A DNA stretch of 64,000 nt from Sphingomonas sp. NFR15 (lineage in GTDB: Bacteria; Pseudomonadota; Alphaproteobacteria; Sphingomonadales; Sphingomonadaceae): positions 62,001 through 126,000 of the forward strand of contig NZ_FMWX01000008.1 in the NCBI RefSeq assembly GCF_900103265.1, in the 5' to 3' direction. Below the pieces are notes generated by a model. That model had not been told where the DNA came from, searched no databases, and was given only the letters and a program-made list of their open reading frames with translations. The translations under genes were made by a program, and so were the position numbers. Shown here piece after piece: positions 8,840 through 18,100 of this stretch (positions within the stretch are counted from its first letter, which is position 1; every line of letters starts with the position of its first letter).

Positions 8840-9712
8840 ATGTCTGAAGTTCTCGCTCGTCGTATGGCGTCGGAAAACGTCGCCGATTCCATCGTCGCTG
8901 TGGTGACGGGAGCCTCGGGTGGCCTTGGGAAAGAGATTGTTCGCGGGTTGCTGGCCGATGGGGTGACCGTGATTGCGGGGGTTCGCAGTCTCGACAAAGG
9001 CGAGGCCCTCCGAGCGGAACTGTCGGGGATCCCGGGGCCAGGCCGCATCGACATCGTGCCGCTCGATATTTCCGATATGCGCTCCGTCCGCGCGTTTGCC
9101 GCAACTGTCGCCGAGCAGCATCCGACCTTGCAGATCCTGATCAACAACGCAGGGGCTTGGTTCAACGAGCGAGGGGAAACCGGGGAAGGGCGCGAGCTCA
9201 CGCTCGCCACGAACGTGCTCGGACCCTATCTGCTGACGAAGCTTCTATTACCGCAACTTCGCGCTTCGACCCGGGCGCGCATCGTCAACACCGTCTCGGC
9301 CGCAGTCGGCGACTACGATGTCACCGATCTTGAATGGCGCAACCGCCGCTATGGCGGCTTCAAAGCCTATCGGCAGTCGAAGCAGGCGCTGCAGATGGTA
9401 ACCGAAAGCTTGGCCCTGACGCTGGCTGGCTCAGGGGTGGTGGCCAACGCCGTGTCTCCAGGTTTCGTGAGAACCACGTTCCTAAAGGAGGCAAAGGGCC
9501 TGGTCGCCGCGGCCCTGCGTGCGACTTCCTTCCTGGCCGTGTCGCCGGCGGAAGGTGCGGCCACGCCGTTGTGGGTCGCCTTGTCGCCCGACCTGGCCGA
9601 TGTCAGTGGCCGGCTTTACGAGAACCGCAAGGAAAAGGCGGTGCTGTCGTTCGATCGCGCCAATCTGGAGCGGCTGACGGCCCGCCTCGATGAACTCAGC
9701 GGCTTGAAGTAG
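8840..9712 (+). CDS. Short-chain dehydrogenase/reductase
   Basis: The classical SDR pattern is present in 290 residues: TGASGGLG for NAD(P) binding (about 23-30), NNAG (102-105), catalytic Ser153, and YRQSK with Tyr177 and Lys181. The ATG has AAGGAG upstream at good spacing. It resembles retinol-dehydrogenase/WW-oxidoreductase-type SDRs, but the substrate is unknown. A MerR-type promoter lies immediately upstream. Its 3' end overlaps the convergent TetR gene by 17 bp. Confidence 0.88.
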   Translation: MSEVLARRMASENVADSIVAVVTGASGGLGKEIVRGLLADGVTVIAGVRSLDKGEALRAELSGIPGPGRIDIVPLDISDMRSVRAFAATVAEQHPTLQILINNAGAWFNERGETGEGRELTLATNVLGPYLLTKLLLPQLRASTRARIVNTVSAAVGDYDVTDLEWRNRRYGGFKAYRQSKQALQMVTESLALTLAGSGVVANAVSPGFVRTTFLKEAKGLVAAALRATSFLAVSPAEGAATPLWVALSPDLADVSGRLYENRKEKAVLSFDRANLERLTARLDELSGLK

Positions 9713-10343
9713 ACGTGGAGATCGCCGCAATCATCTCGCTCGCCGCCTGTGTCGCCCGGTCCTGCATTTCCTCTTCCGTCGCGGCGGGGAGCCCCAGCAG
9801 GCCGCGATAGCTATCCAGGCCGACCAGCCGATCGAAGAATGCCGCGCTGATCCGGTGCCGCTGCACAGCGCTCAAGTCCCTCGTTTCCGGCCGATCGGAC
9901 AGGAAATCGAGCAGCGCCTGCTCGTGCGTCCCGATCAATCCGCGATAGGCCATCTCCCCGAGCTGCGGAAAGCGGCGCATCTCGGTCATGACGACACGCA
10001 GGAGGCTCGTCGTCTCCGCGCCGCTCAGCCGGTTCTGGAACATGACCCCAACGAACGCCAAGATCTCGGCGAGCGATTTTTGAAGGACGCCATCGAGGCG
10101 GGCGCGCTCGTCCTGGTCCTCGGGATGGCAAGCGCTCTCGATCACGGCCGCGAACAGGTCGTCCTTGCCTTCTGCGTGACGGTAGAGCGTCATGATCGAA
10201 ACGCCCGCGTCTTGGGCGATCCCCTCCATGCTAGCCCCGGCAAAGCCGTCGCGCAGGAACGCCTTCCTCGCGGCCTCGACGATCGCGGCACGCTTGCGCG
10301 CCATCAGCTTCGCCTTGGGGTTATCTGGCAACCAGTCCTTCAC
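9696..10343 (-). CDS. TetR-family transcriptional repressor
   Basis: The protein has a TetR HTH near the N-terminus (ARKAFLRDGFAGASMEGIAQDAGVSIMTLYRHAEGKDDLF) and an all-helical ligand domain after it. The frame is open to 10466, but that extension would cover the operator region. The GTG at 10343, with GGAG ten bases upstream, gives a normal 215-residue protein. It is divergent from the MBL hydrolase at 10428, and two identical-geometry palindromes lie between them. It most likely represses itself and the hydrolase/monooxygenase pair. Confidence 0.9.
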   Translation of the reverse strand: MKDWLPDNPKAKLMARKRAAIVEAARKAFLRDGFAGASMEGIAQDAGVSIMTLYRHAEGKDDLFAAVIESACHPEDQDERARLDGVLQKSLAEILAFVGVMFQNRLSGAETTSLLRVVMTEMRRFPQLGEMAYRGLIGTHEQALLDFLSDRPETRDLSAVQRHRISAAFFDRLVGLDSYRGLLGLPAATEEEMQDRATQAASEMIAAISTSTSSR

Positions 10344-10360
10344 GTGCCGTTGACTCCATA

Positions 10361-10378
10361 CGATAACCGTGATTATCG
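10361..10378. promoter_or_regulatory. Putative TetR operator 1
   Basis: CGATAACCGTGATTATCG consists of arms CGATAA and TTATCG around six bases. It lies in the divergent region between the TetR-type regulator (start 10343) and the MBL hydrolase (start 10428). The same arms and spacing recur at 10391, with centres 30 bp apart (about three helical turns). Confidence 0.75.
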
Positions 10379-10390
10379 CACGACATGAAA

Positions 10391-10408
10391 CGATAATGAC
10401 CCTTATCG
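10391..10408. promoter_or_regulatory. Putative TetR operator 2
   Basis: CGATAATGACCCTTATCG repeats the arms CGATAA and TTATCG of the first operator with a different six-base centre. It ends 19 bp before the start of the MBL hydrolase, where a bound repressor would block transcription initiation or early elongation. Confidence 0.75.
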
Positions 10409-10427
10409 TGAGACGCGAGGATTGGGT

Positions 10428-11417
10428 ATGGCAAACTCGGTGAATGGCAAGCTTCCGCTGTTGCAACGGATGCGCCGCCGGCCGGTTCGCAGCCTGCTGA
10501 TAGTCGCGGCGATCCTTATCGTCATCGCGGGGGCTTGCCTGACTTGGTCCTTCGCCCCCGCGCGGCTCGATCTTCCGAGCGTCGAGGTCGGCGCGTTACC
10601 GCCCGCGTCTCCACCGCCTGGCATGTCGATCAGCGCGCTTCCGACGGGCACATACGAGACACCCGCCGCACTTGCTTTCCGCGGTGGTTCCTGGAGTGAC
10701 AAGCGAGCTTTCGCAGCAACGGGCATTCTCGTTCGACACCCGAAGGGCGATCTGTTGATCGATACCGGCTTCGGCAAGAACGTGGATCGGCAACTCGCGC
10801 TGCTTCCCTCCTATCAGCGATCCGAGCACCATCGGGGCGTCCCGATCGCGCAGCAATTGACGGCGGCGCGCATGCCGCTCCGCGATATTGCCGCGATCAT
10901 CCCCACGCATTCGCACTGGGATCATATCAGCGGCGGGGACGATCTGCGCGGCATACCGGTTATGGAGACGGCCGCCGGGCGCGCGTTCATCGCATCGAAG
11001 GCGAAAGGCACAGAGGTCCTCAACAGCCTCGGCGACATACACTACCAGCAATATGCCTTCGATGGCGGCGCCTATCTGGGCTTCCCGAAAAGCCACGACG
11101 TGTACGGTGATGGTGCCATCGTGATCGTGCCGGCGCCGGGGCATACGCCGGACTCGGTCGTCGTCTTCGTCACCTTGCCGTCAGGCAAGCGCTACGCCTT
11201 CCTTGGCGATCTGGTGTGGCAGACCGAGGGCCTGAGCATCCCCGCCGAAAAGCCGTGGCTCCTGCGCCGCCTGATCGGCGAGGATTACGACGAGACCCGT
11301 CTCGATCTTGCACGTATCCGCGCCGCCACCGCGCGCTATCCGCAGATCGCTGCTGTTCCGGCGCATGATGGCCGGGCGTTCCGCGCGATCGCTACCTACC
11401 CCGGTGAGACGCGGTGA
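10428..11417 (+). CDS. Membrane-anchored metallo-beta-lactamase-fold hydrolase
   Basis: A single hydrophobic helix near residues 20-40 (LLIVAAILIVIAGACLTW) suggests an N-terminal anchor, with the catalytic domain outside the cytoplasm. The metal site THSHWDH (about 160-166) is the HxHxDH signature of the MBL fold; FLGDLVW and PAHD supply later ligands. The ATG at 10428 is preceded by GAGG at 8 bp; a TTG six bases earlier is less likely. It is followed 13 bp later by the FAD monooxygenase, probably as one TetR-controlled transcript. Confidence 0.85.
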   Translation: MANSVNGKLPLLQRMRRRPVRSLLIVAAILIVIAGACLTWSFAPARLDLPSVEVGALPPASPPPGMSISALPTGTYETPAALAFRGGSWSDKRAFAATGILVRHPKGDLLIDTGFGKNVDRQLALLPSYQRSEHHRGVPIAQQLTAARMPLRDIAAIIPTHSHWDHISGGDDLRGIPVMETAAGRAFIASKAKGTEVLNSLGDIHYQQYAFDGGAYLGFPKSHDVYGDGAIVIVPAPGHTPDSVVVFVTLPSGKRYAFLGDLVWQTEGLSIPAEKPWLLRRLIGEDYDETRLDLARIRAATARYPQIAAVPAHDGRAFRAIATYPGETR

Positions 11418-11430
11418 TATGCGAGGCACT

Positions 11431-12630
11431 ATGGACGTTGAAAAGAAGATTCTGATCTGCGGCGCCGGCATCGCGGGCCCGGCGTGCGCTTACTGGCTGG
11501 ATAAATACGGTTATGCGGTTGTGCTCGTTGAGCGGGCAAAGGGTTTTCGCGACGGCGGCCAGAACGTCGACATCAAAGGCGCCGGTCAGCAGGTCATCAA
11601 GCGGATGGGCCTCGACAAGGAGATCGAGGCCAGGGACACACTGGAACAGGGTCAGAGGTATGTGGACGATGCCGGCAACCTGATCGCGACGTTCCCCAAG
11701 GGCTCCGTCGGCACCCTGACGAGCGACTTCGAGATCCTGCGCGGCGATTTCGCGCGCGTGCTGTTCGACGCGACCAAAGCGGACTGCGAATATCGGTTCG
11801 GCACGTTCGTCACATATCTCGATGACGGCGATGCCGGCATGTCCGTGACCTTCAACGACGGCACGACCGAGGACTTCGAACTGGTGATCTGCGCAGAGGG
11901 CATCAGCTCCGCGACCCGGGCCAAGGTCTTGGCCGAGGAGACCGGCTTTCGCTACCTCGGCGCCTACATGTCGTTCTTCAAGATTCCGCGACGGCCTGAG
12001 GACGACAATTGGGCGATCTCCGTCAATGGTGCAGGCGGCACGTTCATCACGCTGCGGCCGGGCAACGATCACGAGACCACCGTTCTCGTGACCTTCCTCA
12101 AAAAAGATCACAGGATCGAGGAAGACAGTCCCGCGGTTCGACGCCAAATGCTGGTGGAGGCGTTGAAGGGGCGAGGCACTATCGCTGATCGCATCCTCGC
12201 CGAGCTTGATGCGGTCGGTGATTTCTATTTTGGGCCCATGAGCCAGGTCCGGGCTTCCACCTGGTCCAAAGGTCGGTTCGTGACGATCGGCGACGCGGCG
12301 CACTGCCCGACCCCCTTTACCGGAGCAGGAACGGCGCTGGCGCTGGTTGGCGCTTACGTACTGGCCGGCGAGATCAGCAAAGGCGATAGTTTCGCCGAGG
12401 CGTTTGCTGCGTATGAACGCCGGGTTCGCCCCTATGCCGAGGCAACGCAGAACCAGCTCAGCCAAAGCTTCATCCGTTTGCTTCATGCCAAAACCTGGTT
12501 TGGCATAACGCTCACGCATCTGGCGCAGCGGTTTTTCGCGAGCTCGCCGGTGCAAAAGCTCCTGAGACCGAGCGACGCTAAGCGGCAACAAGCTGTCATG
12601 GACGATTTCGATCTGCCTGACTATTCGTGA
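11431..12630 (+). CDS. FAD-dependent monooxygenase (PHBH/TetX-like)
   Basis: The 399-residue protein has the FAD Rossmann motif ILICGAGIAGPACAYWLDKYGYAV at its start. The second FAD motif is RFVTIGDAAHCPTPFTGAG, and a DG-type region lies between. This is the group A flavin hydroxylase layout shared by TetX and p-hydroxybenzoate-hydroxylase relatives, which hydroxylate aromatic or polyketide substrates with NAD(P)H and oxygen. The frame opens earlier, but the ATG at 11431 has GAGG at 5 bp. An earlier in-frame ATG at 11419 is possible. Confidence 0.88.
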   Translation: MDVEKKILICGAGIAGPACAYWLDKYGYAVVLVERAKGFRDGGQNVDIKGAGQQVIKRMGLDKEIEARDTLEQGQRYVDDAGNLIATFPKGSVGTLTSDFEILRGDFARVLFDATKADCEYRFGTFVTYLDDGDAGMSVTFNDGTTEDFELVICAEGISSATRAKVLAEETGFRYLGAYMSFFKIPRRPEDDNWAISVNGAGGTFITLRPGNDHETTVLVTFLKKDHRIEEDSPAVRRQMLVEALKGRGTIADRILAELDAVGDFYFGPMSQVRASTWSKGRFVTIGDAAHCPTPFTGAGTALALVGAYVLAGEISKGDSFAEAFAAYERRVRPYAEATQNQLSQSFIRLLHAKTWFGITLTHLAQRFFASSPVQKLLRPSDAKRQQAVMDDFDLPDYS

Positions 12631-12731
12631 CATTTCCAAACAGGCCATGCTCGACCGGTTAAAATCGGGCCGCAATCCAGCAATGCCTGCAGCGCGTTTG
12701 AATGAGCTACGGTGCAGTTCCCGCCGGAACG

Positions 12732-12751
12732 ATAATGGCTGCCGCCATTAT
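12732..12751. repeat. Short inverted repeat ATAATGGC-TGCC-GCCATTAT
   Basis: Eight-base perfect arms flank a four-base loop in the gap after the FAD monooxygenase (12631-12869). It may act as a weak terminator of that operon. The rest of the gap shows no gene. Confidence 0.4.
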
Positions 12752-12869
12752 GCACTCACTTCACGCAGCCTAGCGAAACCAAGCGGCCCAGCTTTTAAGA
12801 GCCGTAATAGAGTCCCTCCGACTCGGGCATATTACTTTTCGGTCGGCCAGCACTGTCCTCTCCTCCGTG

Positions 12870-13148
12870 TCACCCCGCCCGGTCAGCTTCAGAGGCAATT
12901 CGAGTCAGACCATCGATGATCATCGCTGCAGTGTAAGGCTTCTGGACATTAACCGTGCGCGGGTCGGTAGTGCGACGCTGATCATCTGGCTTCGCAGTGA
13001 GCACCGCTGGCATGTCGGAATATTGTGTCCGGATTTCGGAAAGCAAAGTGAGGCCATCCTTGTCCGGGAGATCGCCATCGATGATGATCGCATCGAAGCG
13101 CCCCCGCGCGGCTCGCAAGAGCCCAAGTGCCTCCTTCGACCAACTTAA
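12870..13148 (-). pseudogene. Response-regulator receiver domain fragment
   Basis: The minus strand encodes EALGLLRAARGRFDAIIIDGDLPDKDGLTLLSEIR followed by QKPY, the middle and end of a CheY-like receiver: phospho-acceptor Asp in IIIDGDLP, Lys in the KP motif. The first beta strand and the acidic pair that binds magnesium are missing. A stop lies directly upstream at 13149-13151, and the divergent hybrid kinase begins 28 bp beyond. It is therefore a truncated remnant rather than a working receiver. It may once have belonged with the hybrid kinase. Confidence 0.6.
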
Positions 13149-13175
13149 CTAAGCCTCTGAGAGGCTCGAGATTAC

Positions 13176-16100
13176 ATGACGGAGATTTGCCAAATCGGGC
13201 CCGCGACAGCGATCGAAATCGGACGTTTTGGCCGGTCTTACAAATCATGGCTCTCGATGCAGAGTCAGCATGACGCATTGAAATCCTTACCCTATATCTC
13301 CGGCATGGTTTCACGCCCGCAGACCGCGAAAACAGCAGCGCATCCCGCGGACGCGATGGCGCGTGGGGCCTCACTGCAAGACAACGGTGATACGCGCCGG
13401 CAATCAAATATTCTCGACGCCAGCGAACGTCTCGTCGCAGCGCATTCTCTTCAAGCTGTGGTAGATGTCCTGCGTGACACCGCGCGGGCGGCTGTAGGCG
13501 CCGAGGGCATCGCCATCGCCCTCAAAGAAGGCGACCGCTGCTCCTACGTCGCTGAGGATGCCGTCGCTCCCCTCTGGCAGGGGCAGAGCTTCCCGGCCGA
13601 CGAATGCGTATCGGGCTGGGCGATGCGAGAGCGGCGGACCGTTGCAATCGGCGATGTACGCCTGGATGCCCGAGTGCCTCAGCAAGCCTACGCCGCAACC
13701 TTCGTGCGCAGCCTCATCATGGTCCCGATCGGACGGCCCGAGCCGGTCGCCGCGCTTGGTGCTTACTGGTCCGAACCGGTCGAACATGACCGCAATACGA
13801 TTGAGCGGTTGGAAAGTCTGGGTCGGCTCGCAACCATCGCAATCGAGAATGCACGACTTGCCCAAGCCCGCGACCGCGCGGAAGCAGAGTTACGCGCGAG
13901 CGAGGCCCGCTATCGCCAAATTGTCGAAGGTGCGGAGGATTTCGGTATTGTCACGCTTGACGTGACCGGGGTCATCACCGGCTGGAACAGCGGCGCTGAA
14001 CATCTAATCGGCTACCCTGAAGCTGAAGCCATCGGGCGGTCAGGGGGCTTATTCTTTACTCCCGAAGACCAAGCTGAGCATCTGCCGGAGCAGGAGATGG
14101 CACGGGCGTCCAGCGACGGGCGCGCGGTCAACGAGCGCTGGCACGTCCGCAAAGATGGCACTCGCTTCTGGGGATCTGGGCTGACCATGCCGCTTGCGGA
14201 CGGCGCAGGAGGTTACGTCAAAATTTTTCGCGATCGCACGAGCGAGCACAACGCTGACGCGGCGATCCGCGCCAGTGAGGCACGGCTTCGTTTTTTCAGC
14301 GCGCTGGAAGAGCGCCTGTTCGCAGCGGCAGATGCCGAAGGCGCCATGCAGGCAGCAACGCGACTGCTCGGTGAAAAGCTCGACGCGTCACGTTGTGCCT
14401 ATGCCGACGTCGAAGCGGACAACGATCGTTTTTGGATCCGCAGCGATCATTCAGCTCCGGGAATCGCGAGTTCGATCGGATCCTATAGTCTCGACCTGTT
14501 CGGCCCGCGCGCCGCGTCCGACATGCGGACGGGGCAGGCGCTGATCGTTCGTGACGTGTCTGCCGAGCTCGGATCTGGCGAAGGCCGGGAAATGTTCGAA
14601 GCGATCGGCATCGCCGCGATCATCTGCTGCCCGCTCGTCAAGGACGGTAGACTGGCGGCGATGATGGCGATCCACCAAGATCGCGCGCGAGATTGGACCG
14701 CGGACGAGATCTCCCTTGTGAAGGAGGTCGCGGAACGCTGCTGGGCGCATGTCGAGCGGGTCGGAGCGGAAGCCCGGCTGCGCGAGAGCGAGGAACGCCT
14801 TCGTCTGGCGGTAGAAAACGCCGAAGTCGGCTTTTGGGACGTCGATGTCATCCATGACATCCTGACATGGCCGCCCCGAACAAAGGCAATGTTCGGGATA
14901 TCCGCCGACGTTCCGGTTACTATGGATGACTTCTACAACGGCCTGCATCCCGATGATCGGGATGCGACAGCAGCTGCCTATCATGCAGCTGCCGATCCAA
15001 ACCAGCGCGCCCTATATGATGTCGAATATCGCACGATCGGCCGTGAAGATGGCGTCGAGCGATGGGTAGCGGCGAAGGGCCGTGGCGTGTTCGACGAGAC
15101 CGGACGCTGCCTGCGCATCGCTGGCACCGCGCTCGATGTCACCGAGCGCAAAGCCGCGGAGGTCCGCCGAGCTGCGCTGATCGAGCTGACCAATGCCATC
15201 CGTGACCTCCAGGACCCTGTCGACATCGGCTATTCAGCGGCCGCGATTCTCGGTCGAACCCTTGGCAGTACGAGGGTCGGGTACGGTGCAGTCGATCATG
15301 ATACGGATACGTTGTATGTCGATCGCGACTGGGTCGCTCCGGGCGTCGAAACGCTCGCGGGTGCGACGCCGTTGCGCGATTATGGATCGTTTATCGACAG
15401 TCTCAAGCTCGGTGAATTCACGGTCATCGAGGATACCCGCCTCGATCCTCGTACTGCGGGACCAGCTGCCGATGCGCTGCAGAGCAAGAGCACCCGATCA
15501 TTCGTCAACGCCCCGGTCCTTGAGCACGGAAGGCTTGTTTCCGTTTTCTTCGTCAATCATCCGGAGCCACGTAATTGGAACGAGGGCGACCTTAGCCTGA
15601 TAAGGGATTTCGCGGACCGGATCCGAACGGCTGTCGAGCGTGCACGAGGAGAAGAGGCGCTGCGTGTCAGCGAAGCGAGGCTTCGCGAGATGAACGAGAC
15701 GCTCGAGGCCTTGGTCGAGGCGCGGTCGGCGGAACGAGACCGATTGTGGAATCTTTCCCAGGATATGCTCGCCCGCGCGGATTACAGCGGGATGATGTCG
15801 GCCATCAGTCCGGCCTGGACCCAGGTTCTAGGGTGGAGCGAGCGCGAGTTGCTGTCGCGTGGCTATGAAACATTCATGCACCCGGATGACGCTCCAGCCA
15901 CGCTTCTGGCGATCGCGGAAATGTCTGATACGAGGCGGCCGACGCGGTTTGAAAACCGTATCAGCACCAAGGACGGCGGCTGGAGATATATCGAGTGGAC
16001 CGTCGCTCCTGAGCCCGACGGTATCAACTTCATCGCCGTTGGCCGAGACCTCAGCTTCGCCAAGGCACGCGAGGCGGAACTCGAACAAGCGCGGGAAGCG

Positions 16101-17246
16101 CTGCGACAGAGTCAGAAGATGGAAGCGATGGGTAGCCTGACTGGCGGGGTCGCACACGACTTCAACAATCTGCTGACGCCGATCATCGGCTCGCTCGATA
16201 TGCTGGTACGCAAGGGGATCGGCAGCGAACGTGAGCGGCGGCTGATCGACGGTGCATTGCAATCTGCGGAGCGGGCCAAGACGCTCGTACAGCGGCTGCT
16301 TGCCTTCGCCCGTAGGCAGCCCCTGCAGCCCACGGCAGTCGACATCTCGCGTCTGGTTGAAAGCATGGCCGCTCTCCTGACTTCGACGCTGGGACCGACG
16401 ATCGACATCCGCCTTGATCTAGCGGCCGGCTTGCCGCCGGCGAATGCAGACGCGAACCAGCTCGAAATGGCTTTGCTGAACCTGGCGGTTAATGCGCGAG
16501 ACGCGATGCCGGACGGTGGAGAACTCACTATCACGGCCCGGCGCGACAGCGTGCGCACTGCTCATCCGGCCGGTCTAAAGCCGGGCCACTATGTGCGGCT
16601 GTGCGTCGGCGACACCGGGTCCGGCATGGACGAGGCGACCTTGAAGCGTGCCGCCGAGCCATTCTTTTCAACCAAGGGCATTGGTAAGGGCACCGGTCTT
16701 GGCCTGTCGATGGTACACGGCCTGGCCGCTCAGCTTGGCGGCGGGCTTGCCATCGAAAGCACCCTTGGCAGTGGCACAGTCATCGAACTCTGGCTTCCAA
16801 TTAGTACGACCGCCATCGAAGGTGAGGACCAAGAACGTAGCACAGCAATCGTTCCCAACGGACGCGGCGTAGCGCTTCTCGTCGACGACGAGGAGTTGGT
16901 CCGCATGAGTACCGCCGACATGCTGGCCGACCTTGGGTACGAGGTGGCCGAAGCCAACTCGGCCGAGGAAGCGCTGTCACTGCTTCGGACTGGCCTGAAG
17001 CCGGATGTCGTCGTTACCGACCATCTCATGCCGGGGATGAGCGGAGCACAATTGGCGCGCGAGCTGAAGAAGGAGCGGCCTCGGTTGCCGGTGTTGATCG
17101 TGTCAGGGTATGCGGAGGCGGAAGGGGTCGATATCGACGTTGCCCGACTAACCAAGCCCTTCCGCAACTCCGAGCTTGCGGCAAGTCTCGCGGATTTGAT
17201 GCCCCCGGCCGCGGAGGCTGCACATCTGCAAGAGGGATGCCGCTGA
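13176..17246 (+). CDS. Hybrid sensor histidine kinase with GAF and PAS repeats
   Basis: The 1356-residue soluble kinase appears to be GAF (about 75-230), PAS (240-360), GAF (370-525), PAS (530-660), GAF (665-815), PAS (845-960), HisKA, HATPase and C-terminal receiver. The phospho-His is His994 in GGVAHDFNNLL. N box: NLAVNARDAMPDGG; G boxes: DTGSGM and GTGLGLSMV. The receiver has DDEE, acceptor Asp1282 in VVVTDHLMPG, and Lys in LTKPF. No membrane segment is seen, so it senses cytoplasmic cues. The start is uncertain; in-frame ATGs lie at 13257 and 13305. Confidence 0.9.
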   Translation: MTEICQIGPATAIEIGRFGRSYKSWLSMQSQHDALKSLPYISGMVSRPQTAKTAAHPADAMARGASLQDNGDTRRQSNILDASERLVAAHSLQAVVDVLRDTARAAVGAEGIAIALKEGDRCSYVAEDAVAPLWQGQSFPADECVSGWAMRERRTVAIGDVRLDARVPQQAYAATFVRSLIMVPIGRPEPVAALGAYWSEPVEHDRNTIERLESLGRLATIAIENARLAQARDRAEAELRASEARYRQIVEGAEDFGIVTLDVTGVITGWNSGAEHLIGYPEAEAIGRSGGLFFTPEDQAEHLPEQEMARASSDGRAVNERWHVRKDGTRFWGSGLTMPLADGAGGYVKIFRDRTSEHNADAAIRASEARLRFFSALEERLFAAADAEGAMQAATRLLGEKLDASRCAYADVEADNDRFWIRSDHSAPGIASSIGSYSLDLFGPRAASDMRTGQALIVRDVSAELGSGEGREMFEAIGIAAIICCPLVKDGRLAAMMAIHQDRARDWTADEISLVKEVAERCWAHVERVGAEARLRESEERLRLAVENAEVGFWDVDVIHDILTWPPRTKAMFGISADVPVTMDDFYNGLHPDDRDATAAAYHAAADPNQRALYDVEYRTIGREDGVERWVAAKGRGVFDETGRCLRIAGTALDVTERKAAEVRRAALIELTNAIRDLQDPVDIGYSAAAILGRTLGSTRVGYGAVDHDTDTLYVDRDWVAPGVETLAGATPLRDYGSFIDSLKLGEFTVIEDTRLDPRTAGPAADALQSKSTRSFVNAPVLEHGRLVSVFFVNHPEPRNWNEGDLSLIRDFADRIRTAVERARGEEALRVSEARLREMNETLEALVEARSAERDRLWNLSQDMLARADYSGMMSAISPAWTQVLGWSERELLSRGYETFMHPDDAPATLLAIAEMSDTRRPTRFENRISTKDGGWRYIEWTVAPEPDGINFIAVGRDLSFAKAREAELEQAREALRQSQKMEAMGSLTGGVAHDFNNLLTPIIGSLDMLVRKGIGSERERRLIDGALQSAERAKTLVQRLLAFARRQPLQPTAVDISRLVESMAALLTSTLGPTIDIRLDLAAGLPPANADANQLEMALLNLAVNARDAMPDGGELTITARRDSVRTAHPAGLKPGHYVRLCVGDTGSGMDEATLKRAAEPFFSTKGIGKGTGLGLSMVHGLAAQLGGGLAIESTLGSGTVIELWLPISTTAIEGEDQERSTAIVPNGRGVALLVDDEELVRMSTADMLADLGYEVAEANSAEEALSLLRTGLKPDVVVTDHLMPGMSGAQLARELKKERPRLPVLIVSGYAEAEGVDIDVARLTKPFRNSELAASLADLMPPAAEAAHLQEGCR

Positions 17247-17660
17247 ATCATTAGTCGGCATTCGGTACATCGGACTGATCGATCTGGATCGAATAACGTG
17301 AACTTTTGGCGGCGGATACCGACCAGAGTCCGTCGTTCGCCAGTTGGGGTCTAAACGGCAGCTTCTGACCCAACCTGCCATTCGCCCAGTGTGAAGCCAC
17401 TTGGCAGTTACGCGCCCCATTGCCGGCCGTTCGACCAAGCCACTGACTCAATCAAAAGCAGCCGTTAGACCAGCTTGGTCGGCGGACGGCGCTAATGGAA
17501 ATCTCAACCGTCCGCCGACCAGAGATGAGATGAGGGATGATGGGTCTTCAGGACCTGATAAACGCGAGCAAGTCAGGATTGAGGACATCCTTAAGCTCAA
17601 ACATGAGCCCTGGATCCTGGTGCTCGGCGAGACTTCTCTTACAGCCACAGCCGCATCGAG
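17247..17660. other. Intergenic region without a gene
   Basis: This 414-base gap follows the hybrid kinase and precedes the end of a convergent monooxygenase gene. Apart from the long inverted repeat at 17477-17520, I see no coding region with a recognisable domain. Confidence 0.5.
17477..17520. repeat. Strong inverted repeat (13-bp perfect arms, 18-nt loop)
   Basis: GGTCGGCGGACGG at 17477-17489 is matched exactly by its reverse complement at 17508-17520. The GC-rich stem lies between two convergent genes and could terminate one or both, though no T-tract follows on either strand. Confidence 0.6.
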
Positions 17661-17963
17661 CTAACCCGGCAGCTTGTCGGCCAAAACATCGGCCTTGCGG
17701 ATCTGGGGCGTGGCGGCCAGCAATTCTTCCGCATTCTCCATGAGTGCGGCAGCCACCTTTCCGGAGAGATGGGCCTCCCGACCGGCATCATCATCGAACG
17801 CATCGAAGATCGCGAACGTGCTTTGATCGAAGCGAACGGCGAACCAGCTTATCGTGCCCGGTTCGGCATCGACCAAGCTCTTCGCGCTTGCCAGGAAAGC
17901 CGCAACCGCGTCTTCCTTCCCGGGCTTTGCTTTGAGCTCCACGCAAAGGGATAAGGCCGTCAT
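17661..17963 (-). CDS. Putative quinol monooxygenase (ABM/YgiN-like)
   Basis: The 100-residue protein fits the antibiotic-biosynthesis-monooxygenase fold: LSLCVELKAKPGKEDAVAAFLASAKSLVDAEPGTISWFAVRFD, then IFDAFDDDAGREAHLSGKVAAALM. These small dimeric proteins act on quinols or polyketides without a cofactor, or serve as dissociation factors. The frame extends to 18092, but the ATG at 17963 has AGGAGG six bases upstream and gives the normal family length. The next minus-strand gene, DoxX, ends 137 bp upstream. Confidence 0.82.
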   Translation of the reverse strand: MTALSLCVELKAKPGKEDAVAAFLASAKSLVDAEPGTISWFAVRFDQSTFAIFDAFDDDAGREAHLSGKVAAALMENAEELLAATPQIRKADVLADKLPG

Positions 17964-18100
17964 GGTGTCCTCCTGTGCACCCCCCGGCTGAACGCCTGTA
18001 TATACCTGTTTGAAGCGAATCCCTCGCGGATTATCTGCGGCAGAGTGAAACCCACGACGGGTTGCGGGCAGCCTGCAGCGCCCGTGCGACAATGTTGACG

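Noticed and set aside
11392..12675. A 427-codon minus-strand frame over the FAD monooxygenase.
   Set aside because: Antisense shadow; the plus strand encodes a complete flavin monooxygenase.
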